Shown: one piece after another, positions 15,704 to 23,770 of the stretch | Position numbering within the stretch: the stretch's first letter is position 1 | How the letters are laid out: each line of letters starts with the position of its first letter | Source: an uncultured Eubacterium sp. | GTDB lineage: Bacteria > Bacillota > Clostridia > Lachnospirales > Lachnospiraceae | Direction of reading: 5' to 3' | NCBI GenBank assembly: GCA_900550135.1 | Contig: URQO01000025.1 | Span: 1 to 25,527 of the forward strand | DNA: 25,527 nucleotides | Notes under the pieces: model-generated | Told to the model about the DNA's origin: nothing | Database searches by the model: none | Seen by the model: the letters and a program-made list of their open reading frames with translations, nothing else | Made by a program: the position numbers and the translations under genes

Positions 15704-17173
15704 TTATTTTTTTACCTTTATTTTCTTAGGATTGCTCCACGCTCCGTAAAGTTTTTTTCTACCATCTTTTCTGTAAGCTCTTACTTTTACATAATAACGT
15801 GTATTTTTGTCCAAGCCTCTAAAAGTATATGTTGTCTTTGTTGTAATCTTTCCCCAATAGCCGTTAAACTTCTTGTTTTCCGCTATTCGTATCTGATATC
15901 CTGCTACTTTTGCCATTTTCTTTACTGTTACTTTAATCTTTTTCCCTTTCAGGTTTTGTAATCGCTTTACAGTGGCCTTTGAAGGTTTCTTAACTGTTTT
16001 TATAACATTTTTATGTGGATTTGTAAGGTTTCCTGCCTTGTATTCCTTTGTTGGATTTCCATAGTCTCTGTATGCCTCACCTGCTTTGGTTAAAGCTCCT
16101 GTACTATAATACCAAAGACCAGCCTTATTATTTCTTGCATTAAATGAGAAAAATGCATATCTTTCCACATAACTTAACTCATCAAGCATTGGAAGTACTG
16201 ACTGTATAAACGTCATAGTATTTGTATTTGTAACACCATTTCCTGTTGTTGAAAACTCTGTAATCCATATTGGTTTATGATACTTTTCGTAACAAGGCTT
16301 TACAACTTCATTTATAAACCATGTTGCCATACCTGTACCTCCCGGAAATCCGTCAGGATAACAATGAATAGTAATAAAATCAACATCATTACCTTTTGCC
16401 TGTATCTGAGTCATAAATGGCTGAAACCACTTTGTATTATTGGTAGGCCATGTTGCTGTTGCCGGTGAGCCAACTCTTAATCCCTGATTCGTAAAAGCAG
16501 GCCAAAAACTTACTCCGTTTGCAACTGTCATATCTGCCTGACCTTTCAAATCAGGTTCATTATATCCCAATACATACTTGCTGCCTAAACTTTTAGCAGT
16601 AGCAACTTTGTTTGCCGCGTCCTGATATGAAAATGCCTTCCATACCATAGGCACATATTCTGTATTGTTAAATTCCTTAGCGAACTCAATGCCCTTACTG
16701 TCTTCACTAAGTGGCTTGAACTTTGATGTTCCCCAATTATAATACCATGATGTGTTAATCTCATTTGGAGAAATATGTTTCCCCATATCAGTGCTAATAC
16801 CTACACCTTTTTTAGATACTTTAAACTTTATTGTATCTGTATATATTCTTGAACCATCTTTAAGTATTGCCTCAACCCATGCTGAATGAATATTTACTTT
16901 TGTTGTGTAAAATTCATATGTAGTCCTGGTTGTTGTTGTTTCAAGTTTTCCATCCACATATAATTTGTATTCTTTTACTATTCCATAGCTACTTGCACTG
17001 TTCCATTTTATATCAAAATATCCTGCCGCCATCATTTTATTATTGGTAGGACTTGTAATTGCAAACTTTGTAGCTGCACTTACATCTGTTACAGTTTCAT
17101 AATTTGTTATATTGATTGAAAAAACAAATGTAAGTATAAGCATAAAAGAAATAATCTTTCTAAAACTCTTCAT
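15704..17173 (-). CDS. Secreted GH128-like glycoside hydrolase with Lys-rich FN3-like tail
   Basis: 489 residues. Residues 1 to about 34 are a signal peptide likely cleaved after VSAA. About 35-125 are the shared N-terminal beta module (AAGYFDIKW, LYVDGK, EFYTTKV). About 126-378 are the GH128-type core with SWYYNW (142-147), GYNEPD with Glu206, IHCYPD, and WITEF with Glu306. About 393-489 are a very basic fibronectin-III-like module ending YVKVRAYRKDG...WSNPKKIKVKK. It has no LPxTG, SLH or dockerin sequence, so retention on the cell may depend on charge. AGAGG precedes the ATG by six bases. Only 22 bases separate it from the preceding paralogue, so the two form an operon that ends in the strong terminator at 15662-15696. 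Beta-1,3-glucan cleavage is inferred from the family. Confidence 0.86.
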   Translation of the reverse strand: MKSFRKIISFMLILTFVFSINITNYETVTDVSAATKFAITSPTNNKMMAAGYFDIKWNSASSYGIVKEYKLYVDGKLETTTTRTTYEFYTTKVNIHSAWVEAILKDGSRIYTDTIKFKVSKKGVGISTDMGKHISPNEINTSWYYNWGTSKFKPLSEDSKGIEFAKEFNNTEYVPMVWKAFSYQDAANKVATAKSLGSKYVLGYNEPDLKGQADMTVANGVSFWPAFTNQGLRVGSPATATWPTNNTKWFQPFMTQIQAKGNDVDFITIHCYPDGFPGGTGMATWFINEVVKPCYEKYHKPIWITEFSTTGNGVTNTNTMTFIQSVLPMLDELSYVERYAFFSFNARNNKAGLWYYSTGALTKAGEAYRDYGNPTKEYKAGNLTNPHKNVIKTVKKPSKATVKRLQNLKGKKIKVTVKKMAKVAGYQIRIAENKKFNGYWGKITTKTTYTFRGLDKNTRYYVKVRAYRKDGRKKLYGAWSNPKKIKVKK

Positions 17174-17195
17174 ATTTACCTCTTATAAAAATATA

Positions 17196-18740
17196 TTATT
17201 TTTTCTTTGTTTTAGCACTCTTTGGTGAACTCCACTTACAATAATACTTCTTTCCATTAAGAGTTTTGATTGCTCTAACTCGTACATAATATCTCTTTTT
17301 TGCTTTTAGTTTTGTAAATGTTCCACTCATTACAGACTTGTTTTTTGCCTTAAATGTTTTTGTTTTTGTTCTATATTTTTTCTTCTTGTTGAACTTTTTG
17401 CTTAATGAACACTGTACCTGATACTGTGTTGCTCTTTTTATAGTTCTAAAACTATATCTTATAGACTTTTTCTTGCCTATAGGAGAATATGTTGTTGTTG
17501 GAACTGATGCTGCACAACTTGCAATAGATGTACTCTTTGTAGTTGTGTATGATACACCATATGTTTTAGCCTTATATCCTGCAGGATTTCCAATATTAGC
17601 ATATATCTGTCCTAAAGTTGTTAACTTTCCTGTATCATAGTTAAATATACCTGAAGCTCCCGTTTTTGAATCAGTTGGATTAAAATTAAACCATGCATAT
17701 CTTTCAACATAATTTCTTTCATTTAACCCCTTTAAAACAATCTTCATAAATTCCTGAACCTGTGCAAGATGTTTTGAGTTATTAGGACTGAATGTATTTC
17801 TTAAGTCTGCAACTGCAAATTCTGTAATCCAAATAGGTTTATGGTATTTTGCGTATATTTCATCTATAGCATGTAAATACTGCAATGCTGTATCTGCATT
17901 GTTGTAATAATGCTGGTATGCATGAACAGCTATAAATGTCATATTATTTTTGTCATCTGTTGACATTCCATTCCAAAATGGTGTCCACCACTTATCTGAA
18001 TTAATCTGGAAAGTTTCCGTTGCAGGAGAACCAAGTCTAAGGTTTCCTTTATTTGTAATTGTTTCTCTCCACCTTAAAATCATAGTAGAAGGCTGCTTGT
18101 TTGCTTCCCCCTGCAAATCAGGTTCATTGTAAGATAACAAGTACTTATAACCTTTTCTATTTGCATGTGCACATCTTGTAGGAATATCTACAGCACTGTC
18201 TCCCCATGTCATAGGTACAAATTCTGTTTCATAGAATTTTTTATTTTTAAATCCCCTATCCTTAAATGATTGATATCCCCAGTTATAATACCATCCGATA
18301 TTCATATCCATAGGATCAACTGCTGTTCCCATATCATTTTCGTTTACACAAACACCTTTTTTTGTAACATAAAATGTTGTAACATTAGATTTTAATGTTG
18401 TCTGATTATTCAATTCTGCAACCACCTGTGCAGTATGTGATTTTACAGCTGTTGTATAGAACTCACACACCATTGTTTCACCGCTTGGTTCTACCGTTTT
18501 CTTTAAAACTCCATCAACATAAACTTTATATTGTTTTACATTGTCCAAATTGTTGTTCCATTTTACATCAATATATCCTGCGCCAATTAATTTGCCCTGC
18601 GTTGGACTAATAATTGCTGTGTTTTGCCATTCTTCAGTATTAACATCAGCTTTAACTACATTTGAAGAAATAACTGTAATACATGAAAACATCATTACAA
18701 CAGCTAGTGCCATTGATGTTATCTTCTTAAACATTTTCAT
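17196..18740 (-). CDS. Secreted GH128-like glycoside hydrolase with Lys-rich FN3-like tail
   Basis: 514 residues. A signal peptide covers residues 1 to about 31 (cleavage near VVKA). The shared N-terminal module spans about 37-130 (GAGYIDVKWNN, VYVDG, EFYTTAV, FYVTKKG). The catalytic core spans about 131-390 with GWYYNW (149-154), SYNEPD with Glu206, VHAYQHYY and WITEF with Glu307. A spacer of about 35 residues follows, then a basic FN3-like module (about 422-514, RYYVRVRAIK...KWSSPK). AGGAG lies six bases before the ATG, which supports this start. It is first of a two-gene operon with the 15704-17173 paralogue. Upstream it shares the 12-base sequence AAGTCAAAGTCT with the 21821-23551 paralogue. 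Confidence 0.86.
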   Translation of the reverse strand: MKMFKKITSMALAVVMMFSCITVISSNVVKADVNTEEWQNTAIISPTQGKLIGAGYIDVKWNNNLDNVKQYKVYVDGVLKKTVEPSGETMVCEFYTTAVKSHTAQVVAELNNQTTLKSNVTTFYVTKKGVCVNENDMGTAVDPMDMNIGWYYNWGYQSFKDRGFKNKKFYETEFVPMTWGDSAVDIPTRCAHANRKGYKYLLSYNEPDLQGEANKQPSTMILRWRETITNKGNLRLGSPATETFQINSDKWWTPFWNGMSTDDKNNMTFIAVHAYQHYYNNADTALQYLHAIDEIYAKYHKPIWITEFAVADLRNTFSPNNSKHLAQVQEFMKIVLKGLNERNYVERYAWFNFNPTDSKTGASGIFNYDTGKLTTLGQIYANIGNPAGYKAKTYGVSYTTTKSTSIASCAASVPTTTYSPIGKKKSIRYSFRTIKRATQYQVQCSLSKKFNKKKKYRTKTKTFKAKNKSVMSGTFTKLKAKKRYYVRVRAIKTLNGKKYYCKWSSPKSAKTKKK

Positions 18741-18779
18741 ATCGTTCTCCTTTTCTCTTTATTATCAAGTCAAAGTCTG

Positions 18780-18823
18780 CCTTTTTGTACGCATATAATA
18801 TATCTCATATTATTACAAAAAGG
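18780..18823 (-). terminator. Compound hairpin between the 18896 and 17196 genes
   Basis: A 10-bp outer stem (CCTTTTTGTA with its complement, 18780-18789 and 18814-18823) encloses a 7-bp inner stem (ATAATAT/ATATTAT) with a 5-base loop. It is downstream of the 18896-20272 gene and 40 bases before the 17196-18740 gene. There is no T-run after the stem on the minus strand, so it could also be an operator or an mRNA-processing structure. Confidence 0.5.
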
Positions 18824-18895
18824 GCAGAACAAGCTATTAATAACATATAACCCTTCCACCCTTTCATATTAAATTTAATGGTAACTATTTAAATA

Positions 18896-20272
18896 CTATT
18901 TTACAATAACAGTTTTCTTTAAAACTTTCCTGCTATAAACTTTCTTTCCTGCTGAATCCAAATTGTAAGATCTAATCTGGAAGAATGTCTTCTTTCCTGA
19001 TTTTAACTTCTTAACTGTTACAGGTTTGTTCTTTGCTGTAAACTTGCAATTCTTTGTTTTTGCACCCTTCATATTCTTCTTAGCAGAATACTTTACTTCA
19101 TAGCCAACACAATTTTTAATTTTTGTAAACTTTAACTGTGCTTTCTTCTTCTGGGCTTTAAACTTAACTTTTGCTTTTGCAGGTTTTTTAGTATTTGTGT
19201 ATACACAATTGATAACTGTATCTTTCTTAATTGGTGTTGAAAGACTAAAGTTTTTACCATTGCTTGTGTATTTTGAGAATGTCTTACCTTTAACAGGGAA
19301 TACATAACCTGAAGTTCTTTCTCCATCATTTACATATTTTGATGATGACTTATTACCATACTTATATGTAACTTTATGCTGTGTTCCAGCTTTAATTGAC
19401 ATATTTGTTACGTCAAAATATCCCTTCATAGCAAGTTCATCAGGGTATGATACAATAAATGCACCCATTGCAAACTGTAATGAAACAGCGTTTCCTGCAT
19501 AATTTGAAGGAACCTTAAACTTAACTGTTACAGTCTTTGCATCTTCCTTTGAATCAGCAACGATAAATCCATCTGATGTACAGTTTGATGCTGAAAGGAA
19601 GTCTAATCCATTACTATTTGCAGGGTTTACAACACTTACACTTATATGTTTCTTATAAATTGGTTCTGTAATATCCTTGTTATTTTCATCTTTCTTTGGA
19701 ATTTTATTTCCGTCTGAATCTAAAACATAATTGCCATCTTTATCTGTCTCATAAATGGTTTTTGTACCAGTTAATGTACTTTTGTATGTAAATGTAAGAG
19801 TATAATTTCTTCCTTTTTCTACAGGAATAGCTTCTGTATATAATCTAAGACCCCACTGGTTATCTCCAACTAATGAGCCATCTCTTTCATTATACTGTCC
19901 ATCCCATCCACTATTCTTAACATAGAATGATGCTGAAGATGCAGAACTGCTCATGATGTAGCCTTCTGTAGCGAAGTCTGTTCCTTCCTTCTGACCTTGA
20001 GGATACTTATCAGTTCTGATATGTTCTAATGCATGATACCAGCAATATGGATGCTTTCTTGTTCCATTTTCACCGGCAACATGTCCACTATGTGAATCTA
20101 AATTTCCACTAGAATCTTTACTAATTAATGAAAAATAATTCCACTTTGCATTTTTTGCAATATTTGCTCCGTTTGCTGCGTGTGAAGCAGCTGATACTGT
20201 ACCAACCATACTTACAACCATTGTTAATGAAAGTACAGCTGTTAACATTTTATTTAAAATTTTTTTTCTCAC
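18896..20272 (-). CDS. Secreted carbohydrate-binding-like protein with a Listeria-Bacteroides-type repeat and basic FN3-like tail
   Basis: 458 residues with a GTG start, supported by GGGAGG eight bases upstream. Residues 1-28 are a signal peptide (cleavage after VSA). About 35-295 form a beta-rich domain resembling family 4/9-type carbohydrate-binding modules, with VKNSGWDGQY (118-127), GLRLYTEAI and the strand GRNYTLTFTYKS. An acidic loop, about 174-203 (TDKDGNYVLDSDGNK), might bind calcium. About 297-360 resemble a Listeria-Bacteroides (InlB B-type) repeat: KVTYKYGN, then NFSLSTPIKKDTVINCVYT. About 362-458 are a Lys-rich FN3-like module. No catalytic motif was seen, so it is probably a glucan binder or adhesin. 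The CBM family assignment is tentative and based on layout and the GW motif shared with two neighbours. Confidence 0.75.
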   Translation of the reverse strand: MRKKILNKMLTAVLSLTMVVSMVGTVSAASHAANGANIAKNAKWNYFSLISKDSSGNLDSHSGHVAGENGTRKHPYCWYHALEHIRTDKYPQGQKEGTDFATEGYIMSSSASSASFYVKNSGWDGQYNERDGSLVGDNQWGLRLYTEAIPVEKGRNYTLTFTYKSTLTGTKTIYETDKDGNYVLDSDGNKIPKKDENNKDITEPIYKKHISVSVVNPANSNGLDFLSASNCTSDGFIVADSKEDAKTVTVKFKVPSNYAGNAVSLQFAMGAFIVSYPDELAMKGYFDVTNMSIKAGTQHKVTYKYGNKSSSKYVNDGERTSGYVFPVKGKTFSKYTSNGKNFSLSTPIKKDTVINCVYTNTKKPAKAKVKFKAQKKKAQLKFTKIKNCVGYEVKYSAKKNMKGAKTKNCKFTAKNKPVTVKKLKSGKKTFFQIRSYNLDSAGKKVYSRKVLKKTVIVK

Positions 20273-20308
20273 GTCTAGTCCTCCCGACTGATTTTTCTAT
20301 TAACTAAA

Positions 20309-20338
20309 CAGTAACCCAATGCAAAGCATTGGGTACTG
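20309..20338 (-). terminator. Strong hairpin between the two binding-protein genes
   Basis: ACCCAATGC and its complement (20314-20322 and 20326-20334) pair across a 3-base loop. CAGT/ACTG extends the stem past a bulged A, giving 13 pairs. It lies 18 bases after the 20356-21513 gene; the following minus-strand bases, TTTAGTTAA, are a weak U-tract. It may terminate partly or set the ratio of the two genes. Confidence 0.6.
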
Positions 20339-20355
20339 TAAGAATCTGTTAACAA

Positions 20356-21513
20356 TTATTTTTTGATTTTAAACTTCTTTGTAGTCCAAGCTGATGTCTT
20401 ATAACCTGATGCTACTGCACAAATCTTAACTGTTACTTTTTTGCCTTTTTTAACTTTAAGTTTCTTAACTGTATATGTAGTCTTCTTTGTTGTGTATGTC
20501 TTGTTAGCTACTTTAAGTTTATATTTCTTAGCATTTTTAACTTTCTTCCAAGTAAGTTTAATAACGCCCTTCTTTGTGTTCTTGCATTTTAATTTTGATG
20601 CGTTAACTTTTGCAAGTTTCTTTACAACTCTGTTTCCACCATTTTTCTTTGTTGTTGTAGGTGCCTTTGTTGTTGTAGGTGCCTTTGTTGTTGTAGGTGC
20701 CTTTGTTGTTGTTTCTTCTGTTGGCTTTACTGGGTCTGTTTCAAATTCTGTATTCTGACCCTTATCTGTAATAGTGAAATCACTTACACTAACAGTTCCA
20801 TTCCAACACTTTTCTTCTTCTGTAACAATGTTTGAAACATCTACGCCAGCGAAATCTACATTTGCAGTAAATGCACCTAACATCAATGTTGTTTTAAGTG
20901 TGCTAGCAGATACCCAGTTTGTAAATGTAAATGTAAATGTCTTGTCAGTTGTTCCTAATTTAATAATCTGATTTGAAGCAGCATCTGCAAATTCAACTGG
21001 GGCCTGATCATATGGTGCCAAGCCTTCTGTTTCAGTTCCAAATGAAACATAAGCATATTTTTTCTTATCTGCATGAGCCTTAAATGAAACTGTATAAACA
21101 TGACCCGGTGTCATAGATGTCTGATTTGTTGCCATAATTGACCATGGATTAATTCTGTTTGTTGGAAAACCTGTATTAACTTTCCACTGGCAATCCCAAC
21201 CTGTATTGTTGATTACCATCTCAAAACCTGTTGCTGACTTTGTTGCTGACTGTTCCTGCTTAACACTTCCGCTTCCTGTTAACCAACCATCAATTTTTTC
21301 ACCAGTTCCGTTCATTGTAACTGAACCAATGTATCCTTCATTGCCCTCTTCAGATGGATTGTACTGTCCTCCCTGAACAAATGACCAATTTGAAAGTGCC
21401 ACTGCTGTATTGTCAGCCTTTACACTACTTGAAACACCAACGCCAATAGCCAATGATGCTACAAGTGCTGTTGCTGTAATTCCAGCTAAAACTTTGTTGA
21501 AAATTTTTCTCAT
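20356..21513 (-). CDS. Secreted carbohydrate-binding-like protein with APTTTK linker and basic C-terminal module
   Basis: 385 residues from the ATG at 21511-21513, chosen because AGGAGG lies eight bases upstream. An in-frame ATG 17 codons earlier has no such site and would put extra charged residues before the signal peptide. Residues 1-33 are the signal peptide (cleavage after VKA). About 36-250 resemble a CBM4/9-type domain, with INNTGWDCQWKVNTG (101-115) and MTPGHVYTVSFKAHA (134-148). A Thr/Pro linker (about 259-289) holds three exact APTTTK repeats and is a likely site of wear or glycosylation. About 297-385 are an extremely Lys-rich beta module (KVANKTYTTKKTT) close to that of the 24585-25463 protein. 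No catalytic residues are evident. The gene has its own extended -10 promoter and a 5' stem-loop. Confidence 0.77.
   Translation of the reverse strand: MRKIFNKVLAGITATALVASLAIGVGVSSSVKADNTAVALSNWSFVQGGQYNPSEEGNEGYIGSVTMNGTGEKIDGWLTGSGSVKQEQSATKSATGFEMVINNTGWDCQWKVNTGFPTNRINPWSIMATNQTSMTPGHVYTVSFKAHADKKKYAYVSFGTETEGLAPYDQAPVEFADAASNQIIKLGTTDKTFTFTFTNWVSASTLKTTLMLGAFTANVDFAGVDVSNIVTEEEKCWNGTVSVSDFTITDKGQNTEFETDPVKPTEETTTKAPTTTKAPTTTKAPTTTKKNGGNRVVKKLAKVNASKLKCKNTKKGVIKLTWKKVKNAKKYKLKVANKTYTTKKTTYTVKKLKVKKGKKVTVKICAVASGYKTSAWTTKKFKIKK
20651..20704 (-). repeat. Three exact 18-base tandem repeats encoding the APTTTK linker
   Basis: The unit GTTGTTGTAGGTGCCTTT (plus strand) occurs three times without a mismatch and runs on into a partial fourth GTTGTTGTT. 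It is in frame, so copy-number changes would alter linker length only. Confidence 0.95.
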
Positions 21514-21553
21514 TTTCAATTCCTCCTTAATTTTTAATTGTTTTAAATATTGC

Positions 21554-21574
21554 TTGAAATTCATCCCATTTCAA
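21554..21574 (-). promoter_or_regulatory. 5' stem-loop at the start of the 20356-21513 transcript
   Basis: TTGAAAT and ATTTCAA pair over seven bases around a 7-base loop. It begins within a few bases of the transcript start predicted from the promoter at 21583-21611, so the mRNA would carry a hairpin at its very 5' end, a known way to slow decay. Confidence 0.5.
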
Positions 21575-21582
21575 TTGTCTCG

Positions 21583-21611
21583 ATTATATCATAAACATTT
21601 TTATTCTACAA
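21583..21611 (-). promoter_or_regulatory. sigma-A promoter for the 20356-21513 gene
   Basis: On the minus strand, TTGTAG (-35), a 17-base spacer and perfect TATAAT (-10), with TG one base before the -10. The rest of the 307-base gap (21612-21780) is very AT-rich and shows no gene. Confidence 0.8.
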
Positions 21612-21785
21612 CACTTAAATGTTTATTTTTACCAATAAAAATAGTTTTATCATAATTTCTATATGCATTTTCACTTATACACAAATACTTCTATGCGATT
21701 ATAAAAGATTTTACTTGTGTATTTTATTAAAAAAAAATAAATAATTTAAAAATATTTCAACATATATTATATATTATTATGTTTT

Positions 21786-21814
21786 TAAAAAGGAACAGTC
21801 TGATAACTGTTCCT
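21786..21814 (-). terminator. Intrinsic terminator after the 21821-23551 gene
   Basis: A 9-bp stem, AGGAACAGT with its complement (21791-21799 and 21806-21814), and a 6-base loop are followed on the minus strand by TTTT. It is seven bases past the stop codon. Confidence 0.88.
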
Positions 21815-21820
21815 CTTTTA

Positions 21821-23551
21821 CTATTTGCGTATAACTATTTTTTTAACATTTGACCATTTGCCGATTCCCGCACTATTAATTGCTCTAATTCTAAAATAGT
21901 ATTTTTTCTTTTTTGACAATCTGTTTATTTTTATATTTGTCTTTGATGTTTTCTTTGTTTTAACACCTCTTCTAAACTTCTTATTTAAAGAATATTGTAT
22001 CTGATATTTTGTCTTTCCACTTACTTTTTTCCATGTTAGTTTCACTGCTTTCTTTTTCACATTTCTAGCTGAAATTATTTTAACCTTACCGGGTTTATTT
22101 ATCTTTTTACCTTTGGTCTGATTATTTTTTCCGGTAGTTGGTGAAACTGATGTTGGATTTTTTGTTGTTTCCGTAATTTTTTCTGTAGTCTCTGTTGGTG
22201 ACTCTGTTGTTGTCTGTGGAACATACACATACATTTCGTTATCAGATATAGTTTCTGCATTGTAGCCTTCAGGGTTACCTAAATTGCAATAGATTCTTCC
22301 TAGATTTGTATACAAACCTGTTGCATATTCAAACATAGCTGTTCCGCCTGATCCGTTATATATATCTATATCATTTGTACTGTCTATGTCATATGGGAAC
22401 CAACAATATCTTTCTACATAAGGTACTTTGTCAAGCCCTTCAACTAATTTTGTCACGTATTCTTCTACCTGCTTACGTCTTTCTTCATTTTCATAACTAA
22501 AATCTGTGTAAGTTCCCTTTACACCAAATAAAGACATTTCAGTAATCCATATTGGTTTATGATATGTATTCCAAAGTGTTTCCACAGCATCAAACAATCC
22601 TTGAGCATTTATTTGATTTCTGTAGTAATGAAGAACTACAGCATCTACATCTTCTCCAATTCCTTCTGACCAGGTTTTTGTAGCATCATCTTCATAATCC
22701 TTATATAATCCCCACTCTCCCTTTGGTGTCTTACATATGTAATCACCGTTCATAAATCTTTTCAGCCACATAGAATCACCATCCGGTGCTGCAGGTGCCG
22801 GTGATACTTTTCTTAATTTAAGTGGTGATATATATTGTTTCCACGCACTTACTGCATCAAAAAACATTGGTATATTTGCCTGTTTTACAATATCAGGTTC
22901 ATTAAACCCTAAAATATAATTTGACTTTGTAGATAAACCGGATATTGCTTCTTTATTGTCGTCACCAATTCCCCACATCATAGGAATATGTGCAACATTG
23001 GCATCTATATTGTTGTTAAATGCTTCTGTTGACCAATTGTAGTACCATGAACAATTTAACTTACTTAATGTAATTTTGTCACTCATGTCACCACCAAGAG
23101 CAAGTCCTTTTTTTGAAACATAAAATGTTCTTGGTTCTGACGTTATAGTCTGACCATCCTTTTGGGCCTTTACAGTAATTTCATGTTTACTAACTGTATT
23201 GGTGTAAACTTCTGTCTTTCCTTCATCACCTGACGTAAAAGTCTTTGTTTTTGATGTAGCTGAAACTTTTTCTCCCAGTTCAGATCTTACTATACTATTT
23301 CCATCCCAGTATACAGGTTGTCCATCAAGGTATACTGAGTATGTATATCCTTCCATGGAATTGTCAAATTCAACATCAATATAGCCTGCTCCAATTAACT
23401 TTCCTTCTGCAGGCGTTTTTACAGCGTTTGCTTTCCATTCATCTTCCTGTGTAACAGCACTGACATTTTTTGTGATTCCAAGACCACTTACTACTAATGT
23501 TAATGAAAGTACTGCAGCCACAAATGACTTAAGCATTTTTTTCATGTTCAT
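21821..23551 (-). CDS. Secreted GH128-like glycoside hydrolase, largest paralogue, with Thr/Pro linker and FN3-like module
   Basis: 576 residues. Residues 1 to about 32 are a signal peptide (cleavage near VSA). About 37-150 are the shared N-terminal module (GAGYIDVEFDN, VYLDG, FYVSKKG), enlarged by about 20 residues. About 151-432 are the catalytic core with SWYYNW (168-173), GFNEPD with Glu218, LHYYRN, and WITEM with Glu338. Relative to the other three there is an insertion at about 267-300, between the WLKRFM helix and the VDAVVLHYY strand, which probably reshapes the substrate cleft. A Thr/Pro/Glu-rich linker (about 446-480) leads to a basic FN3-like module (about 486-576). GGAG fits either the first ATG or the third codon (MKKMLKSF), so the start could be two residues later. 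It has its own promoter and terminator, hence it is probably monocistronic. Confidence 0.85.
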   Translation of the reverse strand: MNMKKMLKSFVAAVLSLTLVVSGLGITKNVSAVTQEDEWKANAVKTPAEGKLIGAGYIDVEFDNSMEGYTYSVYLDGQPVYWDGNSIVRSELGEKVSATSKTKTFTSGDEGKTEVYTNTVSKHEITVKAQKDGQTITSEPRTFYVSKKGLALGGDMSDKITLSKLNCSWYYNWSTEAFNNNIDANVAHIPMMWGIGDDNKEAISGLSTKSNYILGFNEPDIVKQANIPMFFDAVSAWKQYISPLKLRKVSPAPAAPDGDSMWLKRFMNGDYICKTPKGEWGLYKDYEDDATKTWSEGIGEDVDAVVLHYYRNQINAQGLFDAVETLWNTYHKPIWITEMSLFGVKGTYTDFSYENEERRKQVEEYVTKLVEGLDKVPYVERYCWFPYDIDSTNDIDIYNGSGGTAMFEYATGLYTNLGRIYCNLGNPEGYNAETISDNEMYVYVPQTTTESPTETTEKITETTKNPTSVSPTTGKNNQTKGKKINKPGKVKIISARNVKKKAVKLTWKKVSGKTKYQIQYSLNKKFRRGVKTKKTSKTNIKINRLSKKKKYYFRIRAINSAGIGKWSNVKKIVIRK

Positions 23552-23583
23552 TTTCTCCTTCTTTAATTATAATCTTTTATTCA

Positions 23584-23612
23584 ATATTACGACATGAAAG
23601 TATAAAAGTCAA
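23584..23612 (-). promoter_or_regulatory. sigma-A promoter for the 21821-23551 gene
   Basis: On the minus strand, TTGACT (-35), a 17-base spacer and TAATAT (-10). The -35 lies in the 12-base sequence (23606-23617 on the plus strand, AAGTCAAAGTCT) that recurs upstream of the 17196-18740 paralogue. Confidence 0.78.
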
Positions 23613-23681
23613 AGTCTTTTAGATATTTTGCCCAAATATTTGTATCGATTTTATTTTTCTATAAGTATGTATTCATAGTAG

Positions 23682-23731
23682 AACATTTTTATGTAATAAA
23701 AATGTTGAAGTAATATTCTATTACATAAAAA
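23682..23731. repeat. Two overlapping, mutually exclusive inverted repeats
   Basis: AACATTTTTAT pairs with ATAAAAATGTT across 3 bases (23682-23706). TTTTTATGTAATA pairs with TATTACATAAAAA across 20 bases (23686-23698 with 23719-23731). The two share sequence, so only one can form at a time. They lie between the SSB-like gene's terminator and the promoter at 23584-23612. Confidence 0.6.
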
Positions 23732-23766
23732 CAATGCTGTAGCACCACTTAGGTTACTACAGCATT
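23727..23766 (-). terminator. Intrinsic terminator after the SSB-like gene
   Basis: A 10-bp stem, AATGCTGTAG with its complement (23733-23742 and 23757-23766), is followed on the minus strand by TGTTTTTA. It starts four bases past the stop codon. Confidence 0.92.
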
Positions 23767-23770
23767 ATTT

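Noticed and set aside
18741..18766. TTGACT at 18768-18773 (minus strand) as a -35 box for the 17196-18740 gene
   Set aside because: With normal spacing the -10 would fall on the ribosome site; GATAAT nearby could be a -10 but has no good -35.
21514..21564. An earlier start for the 20356-21513 gene
   Set aside because: The extra 17 residues are encoded by the leader that contains the AGGAGG site and would spoil the signal peptide.
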